From NCBI GenBank assembly GCA_964599635.1, contig CAZRGM010000019.1:1-44632 (forward strand): a stretch of 44,632 nt of DNA, in the 5' to 3' direction. Source of the DNA: WJMT01 sp964599635 (GTDB lineage Bacteria > Acidobacteriota > Aminicenantia > Aminicenantales > Aminicenantaceae). Under the pieces are notes generated by a model. That model was not told the DNA's origin and did not search any database. It was given only the letters and a program-made list of their open reading frames with translations. The position numbers and the translations under genes are program-made. Below are positions 17,899 through 24,679 of the stretch, piece by piece. How positions within the stretch are numbered: position 1 is the first letter of the stretch; each line of letters starts with the position of its first letter.

Positions 17899-19213
17899 GA
17901 AACAATCCCTTCTTAACAAAATCGAATCCCACAGCGCCCATATCGGCGTCATCGGACTGGGCTATGTGGGCCTACCGCTTGTCCTCCGCTTTACCGAAGA
18001 AAACTTCACAGTCACAGGCTTTGACATCGATAAAGAAAAAGTCCGCAGATTAAACTCAGGAAAATCATATATCAAACACATCCCTGAATCCAAAATAGAA
18101 GAACTCATCCAAACCCACAAATTCAGCGCCACCACGGATTTTTCCAAACTAAAAGACACAGACTGCATCCTCATCTGTGTCCCCACCCCATTAAACGACA
18201 ACAAAGAGCCTGACTTGACTTATATTAAAAACACCGCGGAACAAATCGCTCGGCATATGAGAAAAAATCAGCTCATTTCCCTCGAAAGCACCACCTATCC
18301 GGGCACTACAAGAGAAGAGCTTCTTCCTCTTTTTGAAGAAAAAGGCTTAAAACCGGGAGAGGATTTTTATCTTATCTACTCCCCGGAACGGGAAGACCCG
18401 GCAAATAAAAAATACAGCACCCAAAACATACCCAAAGTCGTAGGGGGCATCACGCCAACATGTCTTGAATTAGGAAAAACTCTTTACCAGCAGATCGTAG
18501 ACACGGTAGTTCCTGTCTCATCTACAGAGGTGGCAGAACTTACCAAGCTCTTAGAAAACATCTACCGTTCTGTAAACATCGCCCTGGTCAACGAGCTCAA
18601 AGTGCTTTCAGATAAAATGGGAATCGATATCTGGGAGGTGATTGAAGCCTCCTCCACAAAACCTTTTGGGTACAAACCCTTTTACCCAGGCCCCGGCCTG
18701 GGAGGCCACTGCATTCCCATTGATCCTTTCTATCTTTCCTGGAAAGCCAGAGAACTAAACTTCAGCACCCGTTTCATTGAGCTTGCCGGGGAAGTCAACA
18801 CCTCCATGCCCGAGTATGTGATCTCAAAATTATCCGATGCCTTAAACAACCAAAAAAAATGCATCCGGGACTCAAAAATCCTAATTTTAGGAGTCGCCTA
18901 CAAAAAGGACATTGATGACATCCGAGAATCTCCGGCTGTTGAGATCATGGATCGTTTGAAAAATAAAGGGGCTCAAATTTATTATCATGACCCCCATGTG
19001 CCTCGTATTCATAATATGAGAAAGTACGATTTAGATATTAAATCATCTGGATTAAATGAGAAACTGTTAGGTCAAATGGATGCTGTTTTGATCATAACGG
19101 ACCATTCTTCTTATGATTATGAGTGGATTGTCCAAAATTCAAGTCTTATCCTGGATACCCGCAACGCCACCCGCAATGTCAGCTCAAACCGTCACAAAAT
19201 CATCAAAGCCTAG
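17897..19213 (+). CDS. wbpA: UDP-N-acetyl-hexosamine 6-dehydrogenase (WbpA/WecC-like)
   Basis: This 438-residue nucleotide-sugar dehydrogenase oxidises C6 of a UDP-HexNAc to the uronic acid with NAD+. It shows the Rossmann motif GVIGLGYVG (17-25), VPTPL, the Lys217 region (AELTKLLEN), catalytic Cys272 in GPGLGGHCIPIDP and the C-terminal domain motif GVAYKKDIDDIRESP. FGYKPFYPGPGLGGHCIP resembles the WbpA group more than UDP-glucose dehydrogenase. There is no Shine-Dalgarno sequence: the 9-bp array runs directly into the ATG. Codon use is C-rich compared with the neighbouring modules. The product could feed the amino-sugar pathway here. The gene symbol is by similarity of motif only. Confidence 0.9.
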   Translation: MKQSLLNKIESHSAHIGVIGLGYVGLPLVLRFTEENFTVTGFDIDKEKVRRLNSGKSYIKHIPESKIEELIQTHKFSATTDFSKLKDTDCILICVPTPLNDNKEPDLTYIKNTAEQIARHMRKNQLISLESTTYPGTTREELLPLFEEKGLKPGEDFYLIYSPEREDPANKKYSTQNIPKVVGGITPTCLELGKTLYQQIVDTVVPVSSTEVAELTKLLENIYRSVNIALVNELKVLSDKMGIDIWEVIEASSTKPFGYKPFYPGPGLGGHCIPIDPFYLSWKARELNFSTRFIELAGEVNTSMPEYVISKLSDALNNQKKCIRDSKILILGVAYKKDIDDIRESPAVEIMDRLKNKGAQIYYHDPHVPRIHNMRKYDLDIKSSGLNEKLLGQMDAVLIITDHSSYDYEWIVQNSSLILDTRNATRNVSSNRHKIIKA

Positions 19214-19220
19214 AAAATAT

Positions 19221-19262
19221 GGGACATGTACTAATTTTTTTAAAAAATTGGTTACGTGTCCC
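19221..19262. terminator. Long imperfect hairpin after wbpA-like gene
   Basis: GGGACATGTAC followed by A/T runs pairs with a complementary arm ending GTTACGTGTCCC, giving an imperfect stem of about 20 bp a few bases after the wbpA stop. It could act as a bidirectional terminator or be a dispersed palindrome; a half-copy-like GGTATCATGTCCCC lies at 30973-30986. Confidence 0.45.
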
Positions 19263-19303
19263 TGTATTTACTATAAACGAAGAAACCTCTACGTTTCGCC
19301 GTC

Positions 19304-19323
19304 ATTCCCGCGAAAGCGGGAAT
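19304..19323. repeat. REP-like palindrome (ATTCCCGCG type)
   Basis: The palindrome ATTCCCGCGAAAGCGGGAAT is perfect and matches the general form of widespread short intergenic repeats such as neisserial dRS3. Related but elongated versions are found at 25383-25490 and 26005-26113. Confidence 0.75.
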
Positions 19324-19369
19324 CCAATCCATTAATGAATCCAGGAATCCATAATAATGAAAACATGAG

Positions 19370-19389
19370 ATTCCCATTTTCATGGGAAT
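19370..19389. repeat. ATTCCC/GGGAAT hairpin, leader of array 2
   Basis: The palindrome ATTCCCATTTTCATGGGAAT sits 12 bases before array 2. An identical palindrome lies at 20500-20519 before array 4, and both are followed by GACAnAGGAAC, so hairpin and array look like one composite unit. Between the wbpA stop and the next gene (391 bases) only this, the other repeats and a promoter were seen. Confidence 0.8.
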
Positions 19390-19401
19390 GACAAAGGAAC
19401 A

Positions 19402-19581
19402 AACGCAATAAACGCGATAAACGCAATCAACGCAACCAACGCAATAAACGCAACAAACGCAACAAACGCAATAAACGCAATAAACGCAACAAACGCGATA
19501 AACGCAATCAACGCGATAAACGCAATCAACGCAATTAACGCAAGTAACGCTATAAACGCTAGTAACGCAATCAACGCAATT
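19402..19581. repeat. 9-bp degenerate tandem array 2 (20 units)
   Basis: Twenty consecutive 9-bp units without a break, all starting AACGC, vary at position 6 (A, T or G) and in the last two bases. Common units are AACGCAATA, AACGCAACA, AACGCGATA and AACGCAATC. It ends 7 bases before an extended -10 promoter. Confidence 0.95.
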
Positions 19582-19587
19582 TCTTTG

Positions 19588-19596
19588 TGATATAAT
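19588..19596 (+). promoter_or_regulatory. Extended -10 promoter of MntA/HepT module
   Basis: TGATATAAT is a perfect extended -10 (TGnTATAAT). Only 8 bases separate it from the ATG at 19605, and there is no Shine-Dalgarno sequence, so the transcript may be leaderless. There is no -35 match; the expected -35 position falls inside array 2. Confidence 0.6.
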
Positions 19597-19604
19597 AAAC
19601 AAAA

Positions 19605-20006
19605 ATGAATAAACAAATAATTCCAATAATAAAAAGGATTCTCAGTAAAGAGAAATCTATAGAATTTGCCTACCTCTTCGGTTCATTTATCAAAGATAAA
19701 AAATATTCAGACATTGATATCGGTATTTTTGTTTCATTTCTTAAAGAAGAGGACGTCTTTAAGTTCACTTCTGACTTAAAACATAGAATATCGAGACAAT
19801 TAAACAAAAAGGACATTTTTATTGATGCAGATCATATTGATATAGTGGTGATGAATCATATTAATTTTAAATTCCTGAATAACATATTTAAACAAGGTTT
19901 ATTAATTTTAGATAGAAGTCCAGAGTTAAGAACCAGTGAAATGGAAAAAAATTCTAATAAAGTAAGGGAATGTCTGGGTATTCTCAAGGAAGCTGAAATA
20001 TTATGA
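19605..20006 (+). CDS. MntA-like nucleotidyltransferase antitoxin
   Basis: This 133-residue minimal nucleotidyltransferase has Gly26-Ser27 in LFGSFIKDKKYSDIDIGIF and Asp36/Asp38, giving GSX8DXD, slightly shorter than the usual GSX10DXD. A later HIDIVVMN may supply the third acidic residue. In known MntA/HepT pairs the antitoxin attaches AMP to a tyrosine of the HEPN toxin and silences it. The gene overlaps the HEPN gene by 4 bases (ATGA), the standard order for the module. Confidence 0.88.
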   Translation: MNKQIIPIIKRILSKEKSIEFAYLFGSFIKDKKYSDIDIGIFVSFLKEEDVFKFTSDLKHRISRQLNKKDIFIDADHIDIVVMNHINFKFLNNIFKQGLLILDRSPELRTSEMEKNSNKVRECLGILKEAEIL

Positions 20007-20431
20007 ATATAGACAAGGAGAGATTAGAGAATTATCTTCGAGATATTAAAAAGAGAAATATTGAGATTGAAGATCTATTAGAAAATCATACAGATAAACA
20101 GATAATTTCAAATGATTGGCTGATAAGAGGATTAAAATATCTGTTAATTGAAATTGCTGAAATAATGGCCAATACATTGATTCATATCATGACTAAGGCC
20201 AAAGGGGAATCAGTAACAGGATACATTGAGACAATAATCAAATCAGGCGAAATCGGTATTATATCCAAATCGACGGCAGACAAATTAAAGCCTTTTTTTG
20301 ATTTCAGAAATTCCCTGGTTCATCGATATTGGATAATTTCAGACGAAAAATTAATAAAACTAGTCAGAAAAAACCATAAAGACTTTGATACGTTTATTAA
20401 AGAAATAGAAAAATATACTAAAACCCAATAA
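20003..20431 (+). CDS. HepT-like HEPN toxin (DUF86 type)
   Basis: This 142-residue all-helical protein carries the HEPN ribonuclease motif RX4HXY as Arg102...His107-x-Tyr109 (RNSLVHRYW). The Tyr is the residue AMPylated by MntA in characterised pairs. Translation is coupled to the nucleotidyltransferase. The last codons (ACC CAA TAA) and the stop are contributed by the first, degenerate unit of array 3, so the original C-terminus may have been replaced. Predicted function: RNA cleavage that stops growth or aborts phage infection. Confidence 0.87.
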   Translation: MNIDKERLENYLRDIKKRNIEIEDLLENHTDKQIISNDWLIRGLKYLLIEIAEIMANTLIHIMTKAKGESVTGYIETIIKSGEIGIISKSTADKLKPFFDFRNSLVHRYWIISDEKLIKLVRKNHKDFDTFIKEIEKYTKTQ

Positions 20432-20466
20432 ACGCAACAAACGCAACAAACGCAAGTAACGAAAAA
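20422..20466. repeat. 9-bp array 3 (about 5 units)
   Basis: AACCCAATA, AACGCAACA twice, AACGCAAGT and AACGAAAAA. The first unit supplies the hepT stop codon and the last merges into the dyad repeat at 20463. Confidence 0.85.
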
Positions 20467-20498
20467 CAGGTACACAATATCATTTTACTATTTTTCTA
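20463..20498 (-). repeat. Inverted diverged copy of the 54-bp-unit dyad
   Basis: AAAAACAGGTACACAATA followed by a TTTTACTATTTTT arm is a reverse-orientation, slightly diverged copy of the dyad in the tandem unit at 5274-5381. Confidence 0.7.
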
Positions 20499-20499
20499 G

Positions 20500-20519
20500 A
20501 TTCCCATTTTCATGGGAAT
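20500..20519. repeat. ATTCCC/GGGAAT hairpin, leader of array 4
   Basis: Identical to the palindrome at 19370-19389, including flanking AG and GACA bases, and again located 12 bases before a 9-bp array. Confidence 0.8.
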
Positions 20520-20531
20520 GACACAGGAACC

Positions 20532-20594
20532 AACGCAATAAACGCAATCAACGCAACAAACGCAAGTAACGCAATCAACGCTATCAACGCAAAT
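20532..20594. repeat. 9-bp array 4 (7 units)
   Basis: Seven units from AACGCAATA to AACGCAAAT. The array ends 3 bases before an extended -10 element. Confidence 0.92.
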
Positions 20595-20597
20595 TTA

Positions 20598-20606
20598 TGT
20601 TAAAAT
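20598..20606 (+). promoter_or_regulatory. Extended -10 promoter of orphan antitoxin/MNT/HEPN unit
   Basis: TGTTAAAAT fits TGnTAnAAT. A strong AAAGGAGGAG ribosome site follows before the ATG at 20631. There is no -35 match; that position lies within array 4. Confidence 0.5.
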
Positions 20607-20630
20607 ATAAAAAGGAAAGGAGGAGATAAA

Positions 20631-20831
20631 ATGGAATTACAAATAGATAAAGACGAGCTTTATATTATGCTGAAAAAAGCTGTGAAAGAAGTCTTAGAAG
20701 AAGAAAGATTTAATTTTATCTTAAAGAACATTCCTCCTGTTTCTTCTGAAGAAATGAGAGACATTGAAAAAACATATGGCTCTCCGTCTAAAAAAAGGGA
20801 ATCTTTTCACAGCAAAAAAATAGATTTATGA
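20631..20831 (+). CDS. Small orphan antitoxin-like protein
   Basis: This 66-residue charged protein begins MELQIDKDELYIMLKKAVKE and has a mid segment IPPVSSEEMRDIEKTYG. It resembles short proteins often found just upstream of RelE/ParE-type toxins, but I cannot name a family with certainty. AGGAGG lies upstream. It is followed after 20 bases not by a RelE-type gene but by a nucleotidyltransferase/HEPN pair, so its cognate toxin may have been lost or replaced. Confidence 0.65.
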   Translation: MELQIDKDELYIMLKKAVKEVLEEERFNFILKNIPPVSSEEMRDIEKTYGSPSKKRESFHSKKIDL

Positions 20832-20851
20832 CCTAGAAAATAAGGATGAAA

Positions 20852-21145
20852 ATGAAAGATCTTGACCAAATAAAAAAAGTCATAAAACAACATAGAGAAG
20901 AAATAGAAAAGAATTTTAAAGTAAAAAAGATTGCTATTTTCGGTTCCTATGTAAGGAACGAACAAAAAGGAAGAAGTGATGTTGATATTCTTGTAGAATT
21001 TAACGTTCCCATAAGTCTTCTTCATATTGTTTCCCTTGAAAATTATTTTTCTGACATTCTTGGAATTAAAGCCGATGTTGTTCCCAAGAAAAATATTCGA
21101 AAAGAGTTAAGAGAAACTATTATAAAAGAGGCCATTTCATTATGA
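20852..21145 (+). CDS. MNT-domain nucleotidyltransferase antitoxin
   Basis: This 97-residue minimal nucleotidyltransferase has FGSYVRNEQKGRSDVDILVEF: Gly31-Ser32 and Asp43/Asp45, an exact GSX10DXD. The ATG at 20852 is preferred because AAGG is 6 bases upstream; the ATG at 20846 abuts the Shine-Dalgarno sequence. The 4-base ATGA overlap with the HEPN gene marks a second MntA/HepT-type pair, clearly different in sequence from the first. Confidence 0.88.
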   Translation: MKDLDQIKKVIKQHREEIEKNFKVKKIAIFGSYVRNEQKGRSDVDILVEFNVPISLLHIVSLENYFSDILGIKADVVPKKNIRKELRETIIKEAISL

Positions 21146-21492
21146 AGAGGAGTGTAGGTCTTTATCTTAAAGATATTGTTAAGTACATGGAAAGAGCCGA
21201 GGGATATGTTGAGGATGTAAGCCGTGACCAATTTTTCAAAGACCATAAAACTTGCGATGCTGTTATAAGGTGTATTGAGGTAGTGGGTGAAGCAACAAAA
21301 AATATACCCGAGAATATTCGAAGCAAGTATCCCTCTGTACCCTGGCGAGATATGGCTGGGATGAGGGATAAAATTATACATGGTTATTTTGTTGTCGATT
21401 TTAAAGAGGTATGGCTTGTTGTAAAAGAAGACATTCCAAAATTGAAACCGTTGATAATCAAAGTGTTAAAAGATATAGAAAAGCTTAACTAA
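21142..21492 (+). CDS. HepT-like HEPN toxin (DUF86)
   Basis: This 116-residue helical protein has the HEPN motif Arg75-x4-His80-Gly-Tyr82 (RDKIIHGYF) and the common DUF86 stretch ESxxxAxKNIPExIR in the form EVVGEATKNIPENIR followed by PWRDMAGMRD. Typical DUF86 toxin length. Predicted to be an RNase neutralised by AMPylation of the Tyr by the upstream protein. Confidence 0.9.
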   Translation: MKRSVGLYLKDIVKYMERAEGYVEDVSRDQFFKDHKTCDAVIRCIEVVGEATKNIPENIRSKYPSVPWRDMAGMRDKIIHGYFVVDFKEVWLVVKEDIPKLKPLIIKVLKDIEKLN

Positions 21493-21517
21493 GATGTTCA
21501 AACCCAATCAATGTTAT

Positions 21518-21550
21518 CTTTCTCGACCGTCTCGCCTTTCTCGCTTTTTT
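21518..21550. repeat. CTCG-rich leader before array 5
   Basis: This 33-bp element contains GTCTCGCCTTTCTCGC and ends in a T-run directly against the first AACGC unit. Near-identical 33-mers lie at 25493-25525 and 26117-26149, each also followed immediately by 9-bp units. Confidence 0.8.
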
Positions 21551-21712
21551 AACGCAATAAACGCAATCAACGCAATAAACGCTATAAACGCTAGTAACGC
21601 TATTAACGCAATCAACGCTATCAACGCAACAAACGCAACAAACGCAATAAACGCTAGTAACGCAATAAACGCAATAAACGCTATCAACGCAAGTAACGCA
21701 ACCAACGCATTC
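21551..21712. repeat. 9-bp array 5 (18 units)
   Basis: Eighteen units, rich in AACGCTAGT, AACGCTATC and AACGCAATA. It sits between the second HEPN gene and the AAA ATPase. The following bases hold two AT-rich, partly repeated segments (ATTGCAATATAATCAC and ACTGCAATATAGTCAT) that may be promoter elements. Confidence 0.95.
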
Positions 21713-21770
21713 CCATTGCAATATAATCACCAATATATTACAATAGCACTGCAATATAGTCATAATTTCC

Positions 21771-23084
21771 ATGGAAAAAAATAAACTGAAGCAGTTAATC
21801 ATAGAGCATAAACAGAGATTCTTATCCGCTCAAGACTTAGTGCACCGAGAAAGCCAAGAGATTATCAAATCTTACCTCGAACAAAAAGAAATAGTCATTA
21901 TCACAGGTGTCAGGCGCTCTGGAAAATCTTCACTCATGAGATTAATAAGCACTGATATTATGAAACATTATGATATCCCGCCTGATAATATCCTTTATCT
22001 GAATTTTGAAGATGAAAGATTCATTGATTTTTCACATAATGACTTTGAACCTCTTTATGAAACATTTTTAGAGCTCTTTCATCCACAAGGGGAAAAGTAT
22101 ATTTTTCTGGATGAGATTCAGAATATCAAAGGCTGGGAAAAATGGGTCAATAGGCTCTATGAATTTGAGCACATAAAAATATTCATCACAGGTTCAAATG
22201 CCACTCTTCTCAGTTCAGAGATTGCCACAGCTCTCACTGGGAGAAACCGGCAAATCACTTGTTATCCGTTCTCTTTCAGAGAATTTCTCGCTTTAAAAGA
22301 CATTCAATTTAAAAAAAATGATGTTTACCTCCGGGAAAAGAGAGTTGAGATAAAAAATTTATTCAATGAATACATCAAATTGGGAGGATTCCCTGAGGTG
22401 CTGAAAAATAAAGACGCCTCACTCCTGGAACAGTACCTTAAGGATATCATTTATAGAGATATTATTGCTCGCTACAACATAAAAAACACAAAAGAAATAA
22501 GAGAGTTGATTTTATTTTTATCCTCAAACACCGGCAAAACACACAGTTACAACAGCCTCAAAGACATAATAGAAGTCAAAAGTTTCAATACAGTAAAAAA
22601 TTACTTGGAGATTCTGGAAAATGTCTATCTGTTTTTTGGTATAGATCTCTTTGATTTCTCGATAAAAAAACAGATCTATAATCCATCAAAGATTTACTCC
22701 ATTGATCCGGCTCTGAGCCGTTCGATTGCTTTTAAATTCTCACAAGACAGAGGACACATTTACGAGAATTTTGTTTTTATAGAACTCTTACGCAGGAACA
22801 AAGAAATCTATTATTGGAAATCCAAAAGAGGAAAAGAGGTTGATTTTCTCATAAAAGAAGGATTGAAAGTTAAACAAGCCCTCCAGGTTTCATTAACCCT
22901 TGAAGAAGATGACACCAGAAAAAGAGAGATAGACGGACTTTTAGACGCCTACAAAGAATTGAAGGTGAAAAACCTCCTCATCATAACCGAGGATGAAGAC
23001 AGAGAGGAAAAAGCAGGGGACACAAAAATCAAAATCACCCCTCTCTGGAAATGGCTCCTCCCCCCAACGCAACAAACGCGATAA
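21771..23084 (+). CDS. AAA ATPase with DUF4143 domain
   Basis: This 437-residue P-loop ATPase has Walker A GVRRSGKSS (46-54), Walker B YIFLDEIQ (110-117) and the ITGSNA sensor, followed by a winged-helix region. Its C-terminal DUF4143 domain carries a PD-(D/E)xK-like pattern (YWKSKRGKEVDFLI). Genes of this type are common in mobile and defence neighbourhoods, but their function is largely unestablished. No Shine-Dalgarno sequence precedes the ATG. The C-terminal residues PTQQTR and the TAA stop come from units of array 6, so the gene end has been overwritten or captured by the repeat. Confidence 0.9.
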   Translation: MEKNKLKQLIIEHKQRFLSAQDLVHRESQEIIKSYLEQKEIVIITGVRRSGKSSLMRLISTDIMKHYDIPPDNILYLNFEDERFIDFSHNDFEPLYETFLELFHPQGEKYIFLDEIQNIKGWEKWVNRLYEFEHIKIFITGSNATLLSSEIATALTGRNRQITCYPFSFREFLALKDIQFKKNDVYLREKRVEIKNLFNEYIKLGGFPEVLKNKDASLLEQYLKDIIYRDIIARYNIKNTKEIRELILFLSSNTGKTHSYNSLKDIIEVKSFNTVKNYLEILENVYLFFGIDLFDFSIKKQIYNPSKIYSIDPALSRSIAFKFSQDRGHIYENFVFIELLRRNKEIYYWKSKRGKEVDFLIKEGLKVKQALQVSLTLEEDDTRKREIDGLLDAYKELKVKNLLIITEDEDREEKAGDTKIKITPLWKWLLPPTQQTR

Positions 23085-23209
23085 ACGCAAGTAACGCAAC
23101 AAACGCAATCAACGCAAGTAACGCAATCAACGCTAGTAACGCAACAAACGCAATCAACGCAATAAACGCTATCAACGCTAGTAACGCAAGTAACGCTATA
23201 AACGAAACA
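23066..23209. repeat. 9-bp array 6 (16 units)
   Basis: Sixteen units. It encodes the last residues and stop of the AAA ATPase at its left end, and its final base is the A of the ATG of the DUF2283-like fragment at its right end. Confidence 0.95.
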
Positions 23210-23325
23210 TGGAGGTAAAGGTAAGAATTACTTGCGATCCTAAATATGATCTTCTTCATATCAAGCTGGGAGAAGTAGAAAAGGTCCTTATAGTCCCAAT
23301 AAGCACAATAAGCTTAGCATCTTGA
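23209..23325 (+). pseudogene. DUF2283-like fragment
   Basis: This 38-codon reading frame starts MEVKVRITCDPKYDLLHIKLGE, which resembles the N-terminus of the DUF2283 protein at 23600, then diverges and stops. Full DUF2283 proteins are about 65-80 residues, so this looks truncated. Its TGA overlaps the TTG start of the DUF4258 gene, so it may still couple translation. The ATG begins on the last base of array 6, without a ribosome site. Confidence 0.55.
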
Positions 23326-23603
23326 ATAAACTCAAAGCAATTATTTTTAGCAATCACGCGAGAATAAAAATGCAAGATCGAGGAGCCACTGAAAAAGAAG
23401 TGATTTCAGCAATTGAAGAGGGGAGTTCTGAGCCGGCCAGAAAAGGAAGGATTCTATTTAGAAAGAATTTTGCCTTTAATAATCTATGGAGGGACAAAAA
23501 ATATTCCATAAAACAGGTTGCTCCTATAGTCAAAGTAGAAAAAGACAATATTGTAATTATCACCGTATATGTGTATTATCTGAGAGGAGGTAACGAGTCA
23601 TGA
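23322..23603 (+). CDS. DUF4258 protein, toxin-like
   Basis: This 93-residue protein starts at TTG (23322). The N-terminal SNHARIKMQDRGATEKEVISAIEEG is characteristic of DUF4258, a family related in fold to RelE-like toxins and often paired with DUF2283. It overlaps the downstream DUF2283 gene by 4 bases (ATGA). Function is probably toxin of a small two-gene module; direct evidence for the family is limited. Confidence 0.8.
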   Translation: MNKLKAIIFSNHARIKMQDRGATEKEVISAIEEGSSEPARKGRILFRKNFAFNNLWRDKKYSIKQVAPIVKVEKDNIVIITVYVYYLRGGNES

Positions 23604-23830
23604 AGATAAGTTACGATCCTGAAGTGGACGCTTTAGATATAAGGTTAATCGAGGGGAATTTAGAATGTGAGGTTATCCACTTAAGTGACCAGGTATCAAT
23701 AGATATTGGTCCTAAAGGAATGGTTGTGGCAATCGAAGTGCTAGATGCCAGCGAACTTATTAAGGATTTGCGAGAAACAGGAATAAAAATTGAGAACTTA
23801 TCCTCACATGTATTATCTTCTCAAAAATAA
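23600..23830 (+). CDS. DUF2283 protein, antitoxin-like
   Basis: This 76-residue protein begins MKISYDPEVDALDIRL and contains VSIDIGPKGMVVAIEVLDAS, the DUF2283 pattern. GAGGAGG lies upstream inside the DUF4258 gene. Order DUF4258-DUF2283 with overlap is the usual arrangement. It probably neutralises the upstream partner. Confidence 0.85.
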   Translation: MKISYDPEVDALDIRLIEGNLECEVIHLSDQVSIDIGPKGMVVAIEVLDASELIKDLRETGIKIENLSSHVLSSQK

Positions 23831-23879
23831 ACCTACGCCTAAATCCCATAAAAGCTAAAAACGCCATATAAACTCCATG

Positions 23880-24050
23880 AACGCGATAAACGCAACAAAC
23901 GCAACAAACGCGATAAACGCAAGTAACGCAACAAACGCGATAAACGCAAGTAACGCAACAAACGCAACAAACGCAATCAACGCAAGTAACGCTAGTAACG
24001 CAACAAACGCAATCAACGCAAGTAACGCTATCAACGCAAGTAACGTATTT
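23880..24050. repeat. 9-bp array 7 (18-19 units)
   Basis: Eighteen canonical units plus a degenerate final AACGTATTT. A short higher-order pattern shows: the trio AACGCGATA, AACGCAAGT, AACGCAACA repeats, suggesting segmental duplication inside the array. It fills most of the 279-base gap between DUF2283 and the RelB-like gene. Confidence 0.95.
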
Positions 24051-24081
24051 CGCTTTTTAAATAAGAAACCGATAAAATAAA

Positions 24082-24090
24082 TGATATAAA
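24082..24090 (+). promoter_or_regulatory. Extended -10-like element before relB-like gene
   Basis: TGATATAAA fits TGnTATAAT with one mismatch and lies 19 bases before the ATG at 24110, about 30 bases after array 7. No -35. Confidence 0.4.
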
Positions 24091-24109
24091 AAATGAATGA
24101 GAAAATAAA

Positions 24110-24307
24110 ATGAGAAAGTCACAAGAAGAAGAAAAATATATCGTGAATAAAAAAGGCACAAAGACAGATATCATCATTCCCCTTGATGAGTATGAAGAGC
24201 TCCTCGAAGACCTTCATGATCTTGCTATTATTGCTGAGCGCAGAGAGGAGCCCACCTTAAGTCTTGAAGAGTTAAAAAAGAAACTACGAGCTGATGACAT
24301 CATTTGA
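24110..24307 (+). CDS. RelB/Phd-type antitoxin
   Basis: This 65-residue protein has GTKTDIIIPLDEYEELLEDLHDLAIIAERREEP, typical of RelB/YefM-like antitoxins, and a helical C-terminus that would wrap the toxin. It overlaps the RelE-like gene by 14 bases. Antitoxins of this type also repress their own promoter, here probably the element at 24082. Confidence 0.87.
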   Translation: MRKSQEEEKYIVNKKGTKTDIIIPLDEYEELLEDLHDLAIIAERREEPTLSLEELKKKLRADDII

Positions 24308-24554
24308 GGTGCTCTGGAAAAGATCAGATGAGCATGATATCAGAAAAATTGACCATCGACACATTCCTCAAATCTTAAAGACTGTAGAAGGCTTAGCCAA
24401 GAATCCATTTCCCGTAAAATGCAGAAAGCTAAAGGGTTCTGAATCAAGCTATCGGATTCGTATCGGAAACTATAGGGTGATCTACCAGGTAAATACCCGA
24501 AATAATCAAGTGATTGTCTATCATGTACGGCATCGCAGAGATGCTTATAGATAA
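24294..24554 (+). CDS. RelE/ParE-family toxin
   Basis: This 86-residue protein shows the RelE fold pattern: N-terminal FEVLWKRSDEHDIRKID, central KLKGSESSYRIRIGNYRVIYQV and C-terminal VYHVRHRRDAYR with the basic catalytic-type residues. Predicted ribosome-dependent mRNA endonuclease. Its stop codon lies 3 bases before the degenerate edge of array 8. Confidence 0.92.
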   Translation: MTSFEVLWKRSDEHDIRKIDHRHIPQILKTVEGLAKNPFPVKCRKLKGSESSYRIRIGNYRVIYQVNTRNNQVIVYHVRHRRDAYR

Positions 24555-24556
24555 CA

Positions 24557-24610
24557 AACGCTATCAACGCGATAAACGCAACCAACTCAACAAACGCAAT
24601 CAACGCGATT
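24557..24610. repeat. 9-bp array 8 (6 units)
   Basis: Six units including one degenerate AACTCAACA. It separates the RelBE-like pair from the UPF0175/DUF3368 pair. Confidence 0.9.
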
Positions 24611-24641
24611 TATTTAGTACCTCGAAATAAAACAGAGGAGA

Positions 24642-24650
24642 TGTTATAAT
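24642..24650 (+). promoter_or_regulatory. Extended -10 promoter of UPF0175/DUF3368 pair
   Basis: TGTTATAAT is a perfect extended -10, 29 bases before the ATG at 24680; GGAAGGG provides a ribosome site. No -35 match. Confidence 0.6.
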
Positions 24651-24679
24651 AGACCTAAAATTAAGGAAGGGAAAATACT

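Noticed and set aside
19252..19626. Long minus-strand frames of low-complexity type (Phe-Ile-Ala or Cys-Val-Tyr repeats) across arrays; the same at 21485-21802, 23035-23259 and elsewhere
   Set aside because: The 9-bp unit lacks stop codons in five of six frames, so long open frames arise automatically. They lack ribosome sites and any non-repeat domain.
21494..21784. Plus-strand frame with Asn-Ala-Ile/Ser/Thr repeats
   Set aside because: It is array 5 read in its NAx frame and has no conserved start or end; it is not a supported protein.
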